Counted from the stretch's first letter, positions 1 to 12,570 are shown. The stretch: 64,000 nucleotides of DNA from Marasmius tenuissimus (GCA_029532415.1 JAQOTA010000050.1:3410001-3474000); one strand, 5' to 3'. Made by a program: numbers and translations. The notes: generated by a model from the sequence alone, not told the origin.

Positions 1-1234
1 CAAACAAATCGTGGGCGGCACGCTATCCGAATCCGACCCAAATGCTCTGAAGACCAACTTTGTCTCGAGGCTCGTCCCTCTCTCAGCTTCCTTACAAGGC
101 AGAATACAACAATTAACGATCGACTGCTCAATTGAACAGCCAGTCTCCAGCTGATTTTGCACGGCTATACAAAGAGAACTCGTTGGAAGGGGGGCATGTA
201 ATCAAGTTAGGTCCCGGTAATGATGATGCCGCAAAACAGGCGTTGAGTGCTTGGTCTGGTGAGTTTCCCCCTTGTATACCGCACATCTTTGAGCTGATTT
301 TTTGTTGCAAGGTGGCTTGCAGATTGGCGGTGGAATCAATGATGGGAATGCTCAAATGTGGATCGATGCTGGAGCTAGCAAGGCATGCTCAAACTCAAGG
401 CTCTAACACTCGACCTTTCGCTCAGGATGCGTGCTACAGGTCATTGTCACGTCGTATCTGTTTCCAGGTGGTCGTTTCTCTCTGGAGAGACTGAAAGCAC
501 TGTCATCCACTGTTGGAAAGGAAAGGCTGATCATTGATGTGAGGTAGGCTTGTAACGCGGCCAACTCTGGAAGTTTGACTGATATACGCAAGTCAGCTGC
601 CGCCGCCGAGACAATCAGTGGCTAGTCGCAATGAATAAATGGCAAGATATAACGGACATGGAGGTATCAAAAGGTCCTTGGCTACTGACCTCTCTGTGGC
701 TCGTAAACCTGACAACATTTTACAGAGTCACTCAGTACGCTTTCTGAATACTGCAGGTCTGTTGCTCTATCATATTGTTCGGATGCTTCGTTCTCACTGC
801 GAAACTTCAGTGAATTCCTGATACATGCAGCAGACGTAGAAGGACTGTGTGAAGGGATAGATGAGGAACTCGTCGCCAGTAACGCTGAGCTTCTCTCTGC
901 CGAGGGTCACTCGACACTTACTTTACTTTCCCCTAGAACTGGGTCAATGGAGTGAAATCCCTGTAACATATGCAGGAGGAGCCAAGAGTGAGTAAAGGCA
1001 CAAACGAAGAACACCGCTCATTTTCTCATTGCTCGGTTTACAAGGTATATCAGACTTGGACTTGGTAGATTCCCTATCCAACGGCCGGGTAGACTTGACA
1101 TACGGAAGGTAAGTAGCGAAAGCAGGGATTCCGTGACTTTTTACTTACAACCATAAAGCTCTCTCGACATATTCGGTGGGAAGCTCGTCAAATTCACGGA
1201 ATTGGTAGAGAGAAGTCACAACCTGGGGAGCTAG
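1..1234 (+). CDS. HIS6: HIS6, ProFAR isomerase (histidine biosynthesis), 5' partial
   Basis: Catalyses the fourth step of histidine synthesis, the Amadori-type isomerisation of ProFAR to PRFAR, in the cytosol. After splicing, the reading begins at QIVGGT, a few residues after the family start, so only the extreme N-terminus lies outside the window. Family landmarks follow in order: [81 protein letters not shown] and DIFGG. They match the yeast His6 (beta/alpha)8-barrel layout. The stop is TAG at 1232-1234. I count nine introns. The one at 383-439 has a GC donor (AAG|GCATGC) and no GT donor is available nearby. It is followed by RPL35 on the same strand, 285 bp downstream. Identification is firm; a few splice edges, mainly the first intron from about 73 to 148, are approximate. 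Confidence 0.93.
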
Positions 1235-1519
1235 ATGCACCCTTGAATAAATATATTTCTTCGACGACAAATGACAGTGTTTCTGAAGTTTTAGAACCAC
1301 GATGTGGTTAAATGGACGAAGTATTATGTAAGCGCACAGGTGTCCTGGACCAGCGTGGGAACGACTATGCAGTTGGAAAAATAAGGTTCGGACAACCAAA
1401 TCGGTAGAGATTGTACTCGCGCCTCGACACAAAATCTAGCGACCTCCTCAAGGTGATCATCGCTGCTACTCGTCGTTTGCGTTAAAGGCTGACCTGTACG
1501 ATTTATAGACCCCACCACC

Positions 1520-2058
1520 ATGCCCGGAAAAGTCAAGGCGTACGAGCTCCAATCCAAGTAAATCCGTCCTGCACGTCCATGAAGAGAACCCTGGAACTAA
1601 CATTGAGATAGGTCCAAGGCTGACTTGTCCAAGCAACTCCTCGAGCTCAAGAACGAGCTCCTGGCTCTGCGGGTACAGAAGATTGCTGGAGGTTCTGCTT
1701 CAAAACTCACCAAAATGTGCGTGAATTGATTCTGTGGTCTCGTCCTTTTAATTGACTCGACTCTCATAGCAACACCGTTCGCAAGTCGATCGCACGGGTG
1801 TTGACTGTCATCAACCAGAAGACCCGCCAGAACCTCCGGGAATACTACAAGGACAAGAAGTACCTTCCCCTTGACCTCCGACCCAAGAGGACTCGTGCTA
1901 TCCGAAGGCGGCTGACCAAGGTGCGTCCCGATGCGCCCTTCAGCCTCATTAATCATCTGAAACATTGTTCATTCCAGCACGAGAAGTCCTTGAAGACACT
2001 CAAGCAGACAAAGAAGGACCAAAACTTCCCCATCAGGAAGTACGCCGTCAAGGCATGA
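1520..2058 (+). CDS. RPL35: 60S ribosomal protein L35 (uL29)
   Basis: Structural protein of the large cytosolic ribosomal subunit, at the polypeptide exit tunnel. Four exons (1520-1557, 1612-1716, 1770-1920, 1978-2058) splice cleanly into 124 codons, the normal family length. Recognisable stretches are [58 protein letters not shown] and the C-terminal [10 protein letters not shown]. All three introns are GT-AG and 53-57 nt long. The first one starts 38 nt after the ATG, the usual pattern of an early intron in fungal ribosomal protein genes. There is no in-frame upstream ATG. Confidence 0.97.
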
Positions 2059-3124
2059 GTAGTGGAGGAGATATGCATATTTTCACTCTTTCCCATTTGT
2101 ATGTCGTACGCCACTATGCCATACTCCTTCCATGATCCACCGCAACACTTCCATCCATGTATTATTTCCGGTCGACGCAGTCGGGTTTGAGTCTGATGAA
2201 TGGCCATGTTTGAAGGAAAGGGATACTAATGTTCTTGTGAAGAAAGGTGAAGGAAACGGAACATTGGTATCGTACGATCCAGAAATATCGTTGAACGTAC
2301 GACTCCCTCTTTTCCGATTTCAGTCATGCATGGTTTGCGTTCGCTCTGAACGATGTTGTTGTATGTCAGAAAATGCCACAAAGGAGGTTTCAGCATCAGG
2401 TACTTCTTAGGCGCCCGGCTACGGGCAACCTTTTGTTGAGCCGGCCGGCTAGATTTTGTTTTTTCCCAGAGGATCTCGGGCGGATCGGATGTTTTGTGCC
2501 GGGCCGCGGTGACGTCGCCAGCCAGCCTTCCGATGCCTTTCTGAAACAGCCTCAGTGCTACCAGGGCCCAGTGGCAGCTGCGACCCACATTTTTCTCCTC
2601 CTCCCATTCCCTCACCTCTGCTCATCGTCGTGCATATACTCGAGCTCGTCGTTGAGAACGTTCTTCACGATCCCTCCAGAATTCCCTTGACGACCCAGAG
2701 CCTCCTAGCTCAAAGCCCGTTTCGTCGTAACGCAACAACTCTCCACCGTTCCCTGAAGAGGCCTTCGCGCAATATAGAATCATATTCCTCTTTTTCTGTC
2801 GGCATATTCCTCCTTTTCTTGATACGATCATCAATTCACCCTGCCCATAGACTACCGAACTATCAGGCGACTTCACAGCTTGCGATACTGGCGATATGGT
2901 GGTGAGTTCACATTGCTTTTTTTTTATCTCTATCATATGTTCGGCTCGTAAGGATCACGATCCCCCTTGACCTCGAGGCTTGAGTGTATTGATCTGCCTG
3001 TTTTGTGGAGGATTTGGGTTTACCGCACAAGCACGTGTGCTAATTTGGGCAAACATTGGCATGAGGTCAGACTCGTCGCCACCAAAGTGATCCTCCGAGA
3101 CCGGTTTCTTTCACTCCCCCCCTC
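2059..3124. other. Intergenic: RPL35 3' flank and kinase promoter
   Basis: No gene seen. The stretch should hold the RPL35 3' UTR and the 5' leader of the GCK-III kinase. A TGACGTC (CRE/ATF-type) core lies at about 2510 and pyrimidine-rich blocks follow from about 2590. The open frames here have no recognisable protein features. Confidence 0.6.
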
Positions 3125-5398
3125 ATGCCTCCCGGTTCTCGTTTTATCAAGCGCAACAGTCTCGATAATGTCGTGCCGAGATCTCCGCCCAAAGTGCTGA
3201 CTCGTTCTCCTTCGTCACAGGCTGAACAGAAGATTAGACCACGGGAGCCAATCCCTATTCCAAGCAGCAATCCTGCCAGCCAGTATACCCTTCTCGAGAA
3301 GCTGGGCACAGGGAGCTTTGGGACCGTTTACAAGGCAATGCACAATGAGACTAAACAAATAGTTGCCATAAAACAGATAGGTGCGTTGCAAGCGTTGTGT
3401 TTGCTGTGAGACAATGTCTTACGCCCACTTTTCGCTTCGTTAGATCTGGAGGATTCGGACGACGATATCTCAGAAATTCAACAAGAGATTGCCAGCCTTG
3501 CTCAATGCGACTCTGAGTATGTGACTCGTTACTACGGGTCGTTTGTCGTTGCATACAAATTGTGGATCGTCATGGAGTATCTGGCAGGCGGATCATGTTT
3601 GGACCTTTTGAAGGCGGGCACCTTCTCAGAAGCACACATCGCTGTCATATGTCGAGAACTCCTATTGGGATTGGACTACCTCCACACAGAAGGAACCATT
3701 CATCGAGATATCAAAGCCGCCAACGTCCTGCTGTCGTCGTCTGGGAAAGTCAAATTGGCTGACTTCGGTGTAGCTGCTCAGCTCACAAGCACGCTGCGTC
3801 ATACATTCGTTGGCACGCCCTTCTGGATGGCACCCGAGGTTATTAGGCAAGCTGGTTACGACGCTAAGGCCGACATGTGGAGTCTAGGCATTACGGCTAT
3901 CGAAATGGCGAAGGGGGAGCCACCTCTTGCGGAGTATCATCCTATGCGTGTGCTCTTTCTCATCCCCAAAGCCAAACCACCCGTCCTGGAAGGTCCTTTC
4001 TCGGCTGCATTCAAAGACTTCGTGAGTCTGTGTCTCACGAAGGATCCCAAAATGGCAAGTGAATTCATTTCTTTCCACCATAACAACGCTAATACCCGTA
4101 TAGCGACCTTCGGCCAATGAATTATTACAGCACCGCTTCATTCGTGGCGCTCGAAAGACGTCCTATTTGACAGAACTCATAGAACGATTCCAGGACTATA
4201 GATCGCGGTCACCGCAGAAGGGTCAGGTGTATCAGGCTTCGATACGGAATACGATGCAATGGGATGCCAACTCGACCATGAGAAGCGATTGGAATTTCGA
4301 TACTATCAAAACCTCGTCGGTGATGGGAACCTTCCGTAGCATGGCTAGGGATTCAGTGATATCAGTTACGGAAGAGGATTATGGTGAGGAGGAGGAGCCA
4401 ATAGCGACGATAGACACGAGTGGCGCGACCAAAGGAAGCGGTCCGGGTATTGGTGGAAATGAGCTCGCGAGTCATTCGACGATGATACTGAAGGACCCTG
4501 CGCCCTCGGAGAAGAACATGGCTTCTTTACTGAAGTCAAGCGAGACGACTGAGGAGTCCACAGGTTCTTCTGCTGACGACAATGTCCCACCCCCTGCATA
4601 CACCGGATCCGTGGGACACGGTCGCCGTTCGTCTTACGCCGCCCGAAACAACGTGGATGGGCACGGTACTGTCATGCGGGAGGCGGACTTTGGGAATGGT
4701 GTGGACACAATTCGCCCCGTGAAGAAAGTCGACACTGCCGGATCGTTACGATTATCAGCAGAGCACGTTGGCAGTATGCGGAGAGAACCAAGTTCCGGCC
4801 CTTCTTCACCCACAACCCATAGACGTACAAACAGCGAGATGGGTAAGGCCGGGGCGGCCATAGTGGACCAAGTTGTTCTTCCCATTATCCAAAAGGTAAA
4901 GTACACCGCATTTTCTCCGGCCAGTACGCTCATTGTCATTCAGGCAAACCGTGACGATATGGATGCTCGGGAGATCGAAGCTTTGAGTATGATCAGCCGG
5001 GGATTCACCGATCTCAAGGAGGCGAACCCAGAAATGGCTTACAATGTCGTTCTCGACATTCTATCAGGCCTCAATGAGTACGCCTGTTTTTCTCATTCTG
5101 AATGAAACCTCCTCCTCACCGATATCTTCTTCCTAGCAATGCTGCCGTCCGACAGCACATACAGACGTCCCGCAGTCTTTTCCCTCACAAGCGCATCATA
5201 CGCAAGAGTGAGATGACCGCAAAAGGACTCGTCGTGACCGAGGTTCAAGAAGAGATGTCAGGGCTCCCCAGCTCAAGTACCCCTCAAGATCCGAAGGCTG
5301 AAGAAAGTCCATCCGCGATGCGTCGGTCGCCGATAGCAGAACTGCTATACATGCGATGGCTCGACGGACTTAAGCTCAAGTGGCCGAGCTTGACGTAG
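3125..5398 (+). CDS. STE20-related GCK-III family serine/threonine kinase (MST3/Sps1/Nak1 type)
   Basis: Predicted germinal-centre-III kinase; in fungi these act with Mo25-type scaffolds in the morphogenesis (MOR/RAM) network controlling polarity and septation. Exons 3125-3380, 3444-4054, 4104-5077 and 5137-5398 give exactly 701 codons. The kinase domain covers about residues 58-320. The glycine loop is [12 protein letters not shown], followed by the VAIKQI lysine, [11 protein letters not shown] catalytic loop, ADFGVAAQL (DFG), activation-segment [10 protein letters not shown] and [17 protein letters not shown] long low-complexity tail follows and ends in a helical segment (AVRQHIQTS to LKLKWPSLT). 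The second intron (4055-4103) has a GC donor, ATG|GCAAGT, inside kinase subdomain XI. The start is the first ATG before the domain, [12 protein letters not shown]. The subfamily call is firm; one-to-one orthology with a named yeast kinase is not. Confidence 0.93.
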
Positions 5399-6497
5399 AT
5401 CCCTTTGCGCAAATCGCAGCCTCCTTTCCTCTCATTCCAGCATTATCTTAATATCGATCATATTACGAGCACCCAATCAAGATGGGCTTGTCTTCATATT
5501 CTCGGACAAATTTAATTGTATTTATTCATATTCTTCTTCACGTCGTTGTCCAATTCGTTTTGTTGTTGCGTTTCGTTATCGTTCCGTGTTGATGTTTTGG
5601 GTTGTGCTTTTTGCTGTTCTCTTTCGCTCACACGTACCTTCATTGCCAATTCACCATCCCCTGCGGACTTTCTTGTTTGCCTTCATCAACTCTTCATCTT
5701 TCTTTCTTTCTCTTTCTTCTCGCTACGATCAACAGTCAACGTTCAACCACATGTCATCATTCTCATTCCTACGCCTTAGCCTCGGTTCAGGAACATTCCC
5801 GCTATGTGTATTTCATTCTAATCTCTTTGCTCACGCCCGCTTACGATTTTTAACGCAAACTTCTTGTTCCTTGTTCCTGCTCCTGTTTTTCTGCTCTCTC
5901 CTGATTGTTGTCAACGAATGTACATAGTACAACCCTCATGCCCCTTCACGACCAAATACGCCCAGACGACAAATATGGACATATTCTTCGTGCGGTCTGA
6001 ACCGTGAATTTCTCCCTAGCGCTGTGTATGACGCGAGTCAGAAACCAAATCAGTTCTTGGTTAACTGCGAAGAATGAACACGGCATTCTAATTTCTACCA
6101 GAATGCATATAGAGGTCCGCATACAATCTCATGATCAGGCAAGACGCATGTACGACGGCTGTAGCTTGGCTGTAGCATGTAGCGCACGAAACTAATGCTT
6201 TCGGTTCCGAGCGGGTTGGACACAGAACGATGGCTACATTTGAATGATGTTCCCATCCTATCGCGATGGCTGTAGAAGGTGGTACGTATTTGTGCTAGTG
6301 AATGTAAGATAACGATGCTGGTATATAATATGGTCTATACTGGATGGATAATAGTAACAAGGATAGATAGAAGTCCGCCGCCGATTGCGATTGTCCAGAT
6401 TTTAGCAGAGATAGTCCTGTGTCCTGTCTCGTCATAAAAAGAGGGTTCAATAAATAAGTAAGGTGTGCTTGTTGAACGTGATCCACTATAGTCGTAA
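5399..6497. other. Intergenic between convergent kinase and chitin deacetylase genes
   Basis: No gene supported. Positions about 5505-5930 form a strongly pyrimidine-rich top-strand tract, probably the kinase 3' UTR. Its open frames translate to Phe/Ser/Leu-rich low-complexity peptides, a composition artefact. Positions 5940-6497 show nothing notable apart from the presumed 3' UTR of the convergent chitin deacetylase gene. Confidence 0.6.
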
Positions 6498-8140
6498 TCA
6501 TGGGAGTATAGAGAGAAGGCACGGAACAGCAACAGAGAGCAACGTTGATGCCACCGAGAAAATGGCCTTCCATGACGGAGTGGCAGAATTAGAGTGACTG
6601 GCATTCGCGGCAACAGTAGCTTTCGAAGATTCCGACGATGTGCTCGAAGCAGAAGAAGTACTAGATCAAGAAATTATCAGAACTGATCGCGGAAGATACA
6701 GATTGCTACTGGCACGTACCTCGATGTCGAAGCGCTGGTTGAAGTTGGGCTGGCCATGGTACCATTGTTAAGGTATATGCTAGCTGGGGCGACCTGATCT
6801 CCTAGCACGTTCTGGTACGGTTCGGCTCCGCTGACAATCCTCGCAAGAGACGCGGTTTCCCAACCGTTGCTTTTGATTTTGGGATAATTCTCCATGAAGG
6901 CTTGAACGGTCTGATCGGACAGTTCATGTTCCAAAATCATAAGCCCATGGTCCTTTGAACCTGCTTGGAAATAAGTCACTCGGACCACAGCGGAGTAGGC
7001 AAAATCGCACCTGTAAGCCATTGGTCATACGATTGGCTAATGCCCTGAATACTCTGTTTGCCAGCTGAGATCTGCCAGTCGGCCGAGCTGTTGCAGGTGT
7101 TAACGCTACCACACTAATCGAATGAGAAAATGCTCTTACTCCTGGTTCCAGATGACAGTGGTCATACCGAAAACCTCCTTCGCGATAGATCGAACACGAT
7201 GATCGGAATCACCGTAGGGCGGTCTCCAAACCTTGGGCACTCTGCCTCCGGTGGAGTCGTGGATGATCTGCATGGTCCATCCAAGCTGGGGAACAATTTC
7301 CGTTAGGATTCGAGCGTCCGAAAAAAGTCTAACACGTACCTCTGCAACGATCTGCTCGTTCGACAATGTCGTCATGTAGGGATGAGACCATGTATGAACC
7401 GCGCAGTCGCCTCCGTAGTTAAATACAGCCTGGAACTGATTCGGGTTACCCAAAATATTGGATCCAATCATAAAGTGAGTCCCAATCTCATTGTTTTTCT
7501 GAAGGAAGTCTACAAGCGTAGGAGTGGGCTAGAAGTCGCGATATAAGTTGACGTCGGGACGAGATAAACATGGACTCGTTGTTGAATCGACTCACGGGAA
7601 GGGGTCCATCGTCGAAACTAATCGCGAAAACGTTCGCCGGACTGTCGTACACAACATCGGAAGCGTGACATTGGTAAGTCGATGAGCAGATTTGAGGGCC
7701 ACCCGCGTCAACTCCCTGGTATGTAGGCATGCCATTGTTAAGAGACGCTGTAGGGATGTTTGGGATTTTCCCGGCGTCCTGAGCGATCTTCAACTGGGCG
7801 AGCCACTCTTGAGGCGTGTGGTCGGTGCCTGGCGTTACGCCCATTGCCGGGTATTTGTGAGACCAATCTTTGGATGAAATCGCGCTCAGCGAGGGTGATT
7901 AGAGGATGGTGAACGACTTGGCGTACCATCAGAGCCCACTTGAGGATACGACGCTCCATCCGTCCCGGCAGGAGGACCACGTTTGAACAGGGCGTGACTG
8001 AAATGGTCCTCTGGCTGATACCATGTATCAAAGTATCGGCGTTGAATAGGTTCATGATTGTGGTCGTGGATGACTAGACTGTTGGCGACGTTAACGGCGG
8101 CGGCAATAAAAAGGGCGGGCTTGAGGAGGAAGGAGACCAT
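6498..8140 (-). CDS. Chitin deacetylase (polysaccharide deacetylase, GPI-anchored)
   Basis: Carbohydrate esterase 4 enzyme converting cell-wall chitin to chitosan. The product starts with a signal peptide (MVSFLLKPALFIAAAVNVA). The NodB domain has motif 1 FDDGP at about residue 160, motif 2 HTWSHP (metal-binding HxxxH), motif 3 RPPYGDSD, a later WNQD segment, and ILEHEL near the domain end. A Ser/Thr-rich stalk follows. The last exon ends in a hydrophobic tail (IFSVASTLLSVAVPCLLSILP) after a small-residue region, which predicts a GPI anchor. At least five GT-AG introns split the gene. An upstream in-frame GTG codon exists at 8155, but the ATG at 8140 directly begins a good signal peptide. The extracellular wall location is inferred from the signal and anchor. 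Confidence 0.93.
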
Positions 8141-8221
8141 GACCAGGGGACGCACGGAAGGGTAGGGGGGAGGACAAGGGGAGGGTCTGAACCGGAGAAT
8201 ACGAACATTGAAAGCGGGCTA

Positions 8222-8228
8222 CTTATAC
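8222..8228 (-). promoter_or_regulatory. TATA-like element of the chitin deacetylase gene
   Basis: Minus-strand GTATAAG about 85 bp upstream of the start codon, a plausible core promoter distance for a fungal gene. Confidence 0.4.
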
Positions 8229-9745
8229 CAGACAGCCACCGCCGACATACAAGTCGCGGCACAAGTCCCGGCAATTCAGGCGCTTGATTCACCACCCCTG
8301 TCGGGTTATCTCTTTCCCACGCTTCGCTTGTTCCTGCCTCCTTTAAGAATGTTCGCCACAACCTCAGAAGATTGAGCTCCATGTTCTATCCATAAATTAC
8401 CTGACTAGCCTTGCTCGAACCGTCCCACCCGCTTTTACACTACGTCCTCTGTTTCTCAATATCCCCAGCTTGGAGTAATTCGATCACTCATTATCAGCGG
8501 GCCCCAGATGCCGGGCGCAAGTTGTGTCAACATGAATACCGCTCATGTCTTTCAACAAGCATCGCCTTGCACGCCGTCCAGATATCAATTGAATCCAATC
8601 GATCCCCTCAAACCTAATTCGTCCCTTAGCGCCATCCGACTAACACGAACATTTCGCATTTCAAGTCAACCGCATCGGACGCGTATAAAAAGTGAGCTAA
8701 ACCCGCCACCAAGTCCAAGCGACATCATGATCCATATCAAGCCAAGTTTCTGCCTGTTTCTGCCGAATGTCTCTCCTTGAGCCTGAACATCTGACGTCTA
8801 TTGTTAGCCACGGAGTCAAACCTGATTGCAAACTTCCGGTGCCTGTTGCAAAAAAAGAAAAACAAACCGGGAGACTAAGCCCGCCTCCAGACGAGCTCTT
8901 CGCACTGCCCCGGACATCTCGAGCCCGACAGCGCCAGGATAATGCAAATGTAGGGTCGACCATGACGTTTCTGTCCTCCTGATTACCACAACCAAGAATG
9001 TCTGTGTTTCGTTCGAAACCCCTCGATAGTCGTTGGGCCAAGCATTGGCAAGAGTCCTCACCGCACCCCTCTCAATTTGAGTCGGCCGCTTGCTAAACCC
9101 CTTTTTGAAGGTGACCTTGTCGTCCATGAAGGTCCCAAACGTTGAACGGCGATGGGGACTATCCCGGGTGCCATACGCTTCCGGCACAGCGCTCCTTCAG
9201 GCGAGCAGATTTCGGGTTCGGCGGACTGTTTCGTCTGCGCGTCGCGCAACCGCTACTCCGAACATACACAAATTATCGGTCCATTTTGATTTACAGGGTT
9301 GATTATCGTGACTACAGTGGTGTACACGGTCAAAAGACATAAGCAGGTATCCATAATTAACCGGGGACTTGTACCAGTCTTCACTCACTGGCCTTGGGAA
9401 GCGAGAAGGAAAAACATACTGTACAGACAGACAGACAGGTAGGAAAATGGGGTGGTGGCACGCGTACAAATTTACGAAAGGACGTCTCCGACGAATAGGA
9501 ATAATTCAAAGCCACCCCCACAGGCCCAAGTTAGACTAGTGCGCCTCGAGTCCAACCGGTGTCTCATTTCTTTATTTGTTATCTCGTTCTTCACTCTCGT
9601 GTTCATCAATTAGACCTCAACCGAGCCCCCTCGCATCTTCCAATATTGCAACAGCAACTAAACTAAAAACAGACGAAGCAAATGTCCGACAACTTGCACA
9701 TGACGATGGGATGTTCGACGTCCGAGGTCAAGGGGTATAGCGCGC
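8229..9745. other. Intergenic: chitin deacetylase promoter and TFIIF 3' flank
   Basis: No gene recognised. The stretch has a TATAAAA string at about 8684 on the + strand without a credible coding region behind it, and a four-unit ACAG microsatellite at 9423-9438. The open frames on both strands lack any family feature and do not splice into anything recognisable. The long upstream region suits a regulated wall-enzyme gene, which is inference only. Confidence 0.5.
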
Positions 9746-12087
9746 CTAAGAGGCGGCAGGGGTAGAGGGACCAGCGGAACCGCGGTAATTGCTCTTCAAC
9801 ACGAGCTTCCCGTTCTTCAGAGATGCGAGCTGATAGGAAGTGAAGGCATCAGCTGATCGGCACGAGTAACGAGACTAAAAACTGCTCACCTCCTTGACTA
9901 ATGCAGTAAACCGTGACTTCTCCTTCTCGTCCTTGAGATACGGCCCAAAGTGCTGTATGCACTCCTTTGTCGACGCATTGGGGGTATTCCTCAACCAGTC
10001 TACTAACATCCATTCTTCTAGAGGTCCCGTAGGAGCAGGAGCGCTGCCAGAAACCGTCCCCTTGCGCTTCTTCGCCTTTGGAAGCTGGGGTGCGCTTCCG
10101 TTCGCTCCGGGAGGAGAAATCGGAGACGGGGCTGAGTCCTCTGCTTTCCTCTTTTTGTGCTGCGATTGTCCATTGACAGGGCTACCGGCACGACTTCCAG
10201 AACCCGCGACAGGACTTCCGGCGCGACTTCCGGCGAGAGGGCTTCCTGCACGACTTCCGGGCTCCGTCTTCACCTTGGGAACCTTAGGAGGTGAGGTAGC
10301 ACGCTTGGCTAACAGTGAGTGACCGGACGTAGGGGATGTGGGTGAGGGAGGTTGTGGAGAAAGTGGGGTAGCTGTGCCGTTCTGTAACGGAGGCGACGCT
10401 GCTTTGGGGATTGTAGGTTCTGTGGGTTCTTGCTTGGTTTTCTGCTGAGGCTGTTGCATCACGGCTGGTCCTTCCGCTTGAGGCGGGGCCTCTTCCTCTT
10501 CTTCCTCTTCGGCCTGGATTGGGATGTAAGCCAAAGGACATCGAACCAGAAGTGGCAAGTGTCGCTACTCACTGAGGATGCGTAAGGGTTCTCTTCTTCC
10601 TCACTCTCGTACGCGTCACCTCCTTCGCGGCTCTTCAACATCTTTTTCATCGCTTTACCCGATTTCCCTATTTCGGGCTTGACTTCTTCCTCATCCGACT
10701 CGTCGATGTATCCTTCGCGAGTCTTGTTCGCGTTTTTATATTCCCTTTTGAGACGTTCCTGCATAAATGAGGTCCGCGTCAGCCCCGGGACAGACTAGCA
10801 ACAATTTCGGCCACCCACCTCAAGTTCTTTCGCCTCCTGGTCATTGTCATCAACATCCATCTTCTCCTCGTCATCAGCGAATTCCTCCTCGTAAACGTTC
10901 TCATCCAGATCACCCTCGCCACCAAATTCCTTTTGACGTCGTCTCTTGTAGTCGCCATCTTCGTCATCGTCTCCGAAGAGGTCACCGCCACTATCAACTG
11001 CCTTCAAACGGCGCCCGCCGGGACCCAAACTCGAGCCTGCGTGTTGGACAAGGGAACCTGAACCAAGGGAGACCCGACCCTCCGCCTCCGCCTTGAATGT
11101 GGCGGCAGTCGCTGACGAAGGTCCTTTCCCATTTCGCTGACGCAACCATGCCGTAGGATCTCTCTTCTGACTCTTCTGGTACTGTAATATTCATAGTCGG
11201 TTAAAGACTAGATTCCTGTGTAAATTGACTGGGAATAGAGAAACACATACAGCAGTTTCCACTGTCATCGTGTCTGTAGGCAGATCATGCTTGAGTTTCT
11301 TCTGGAATCTGTACCACCGATGGGAGGGGACAAATTTGAAAACATCACCCGTCGCCGCTGGCATGAAAAATCCATGGGTCGTCGACTTGCTGAGCTCGTC
11401 CAGCTGAGCGACCCATGTTTCCTGACCTGTGGCATCTTCTATGACCCAGGGATACCTCTCCTCCCTCCTCAAAGCTCTTATCTCATCCGGTACAATGAAC
11501 ACCTGTTTCGTCTTCTTCTGGAACTTCTTCTTCCCAGCCCCGTTCGGACCTTTACCCTTGCCCATCCCGCTAGCTCCAGCACCTTCAACGACCGGTTTCC
11601 CCTCAGCATCAACCATTACAGGTTTCCCGTCAGCCCCGTACACCTGCTGACCGTCCAATCCCAGCATTGGTTTGAGTGGCATACTCGAGACAGCAGCTTC
11701 TGGATCCTCCTTCCTCAAATCTTTCCTATTGAGCTTAACAGGCCCTTGCCATGTACCCAAATCCACCCCCTTCCTCGAGTCAAACTTCATCACGTCGAAT
11801 TTCCACCCGTTGAGCGCCGACGACATGACTTTGAATTCTTGGTAAGGCCCTTCCGGCAATTTGAACGTGTCTTCCTCTTGTCCCTCCTTCGAAGTGTTGG
11901 CAGCATCTCGTTCTTCAGTCTTCGCGGCAGAGGGTGTTGCAGCAGGTGAGGCAGACGAGGTTTTGGGCCGTGGTGTTGTTCCCTGTGCGGGATTGCGACG
12001 GGGAGATCCGTTTGGATTCGGGACGGGCTTCTTATTTTTCTTTGGGTGAAAGAGTAGAGATAATGAAGCCTCCCTTGACGGTGGCAT
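9746..12087 (-). CDS. TFG1: Transcription initiation factor IIF subunit alpha (RAP74/Tfg1)
   Basis: Large subunit of TFIIF, which binds RNA polymerase II and stabilises the preinitiation complex in the nucleus. The N-terminal dimerisation region has YQEFKVMSSALNGWKFDVMKF, and TWQGPVKLNRKDLR. A glycine-rich loop and HGFFMPAATGDVFKFVPSHRWYRF follow, then a TAWLRQRNG segment. The middle is acidic and basic low complexity (GGDLFGDDDEDGDYKRRRQ). The C-terminal winged-helix part (EEWMLVDWLRNTPNASTKECIQHFGPYLKDE) ends at GSAGPSTPAAS. Four or more introns divide it; the last, small exon encodes LASLKNGKLVLKSNYRG. Near 10160-10265 the protein repeats GSRAGSP three times, resembling a phosphorylatable SP array. 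The start is MPPSREASLS; family proteins often carry variable N-termini, so the start is less sure than the identity. Confidence 0.92.
10160..10265 (-). repeat. GSRAGSP coding repeat in TFIIF alpha
   Basis: Three near-identical copies of a GSRAGSP(L/V) unit in the TFIIF alpha disordered region, seen directly in the translation. Each copy contains a Ser-Pro dipeptide. Confidence 0.75.
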
Positions 12088-12570
12088 TGGTGAGTGTGAT
12101 GAAAATAGTCTGGCCCAGAAATGAAGATGTAGGGTGAATGAACAAAATGTTCGACCGTAAGTGGACCGTCGTCGATGGTGGGAGTCAGAGGGAGAGTGGC
12201 GTTCACCGTTTGTTGGACCCATGTGTTGCTTACAATTGTGACCTCACAGCCCCATCGGCCGGTCATTTATCAACAACATTTGGAAAACAATAAAAATCTT
12301 TCGTTACATCGTTTATTCTCATTCCTCAGGCAAGAATGTTGGGGGTTTGAACGTTCGTGAATTACAGTCAAATAACACTGGTATAGACAGTAACCTTCCT
12401 GCAGCTAGTGATAAGATATGTGTCGGTACATATTTCTTGATGTGCATTGTACGTTGTATGTAGGTATGTCAATCGTAAACAATAGTCCTGAATCTCATGA
12501 AGCTATTCGTGCCAGCCCTGCTGCATAAGTATACCAAGAAAAGAGAGGAAGGAGAGAAAAGGAGATCGAG
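12088..12570. other. Intergenic: TFIIF alpha promoter and bHLH gene 3' flank
   Basis: No gene seen. The two flanking genes are both on the minus strand, so this holds the TFIIF alpha promoter and 5' leader plus the 3' UTR of the bHLH gene. Confidence 0.5.

Noticed and set aside
5516..5927. Hydrophobic open frames on + between the kinase and chitin deacetylase genes
   Set aside because: The tract is simply pyrimidine-rich, so all frames give Phe/Ser/Leu repeats; there is no conserved feature.
8141..8155. GTG start giving five more residues to chitin deacetylase
   Set aside because: Non-ATG start; the next ATG begins a good signal peptide.
8074..8382. Minus-strand open frame upstream of chitin deacetylase
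   Set aside because: It overlaps the signal-peptide exon out of frame and reads through the promoter; Pro/Ser-rich noise.
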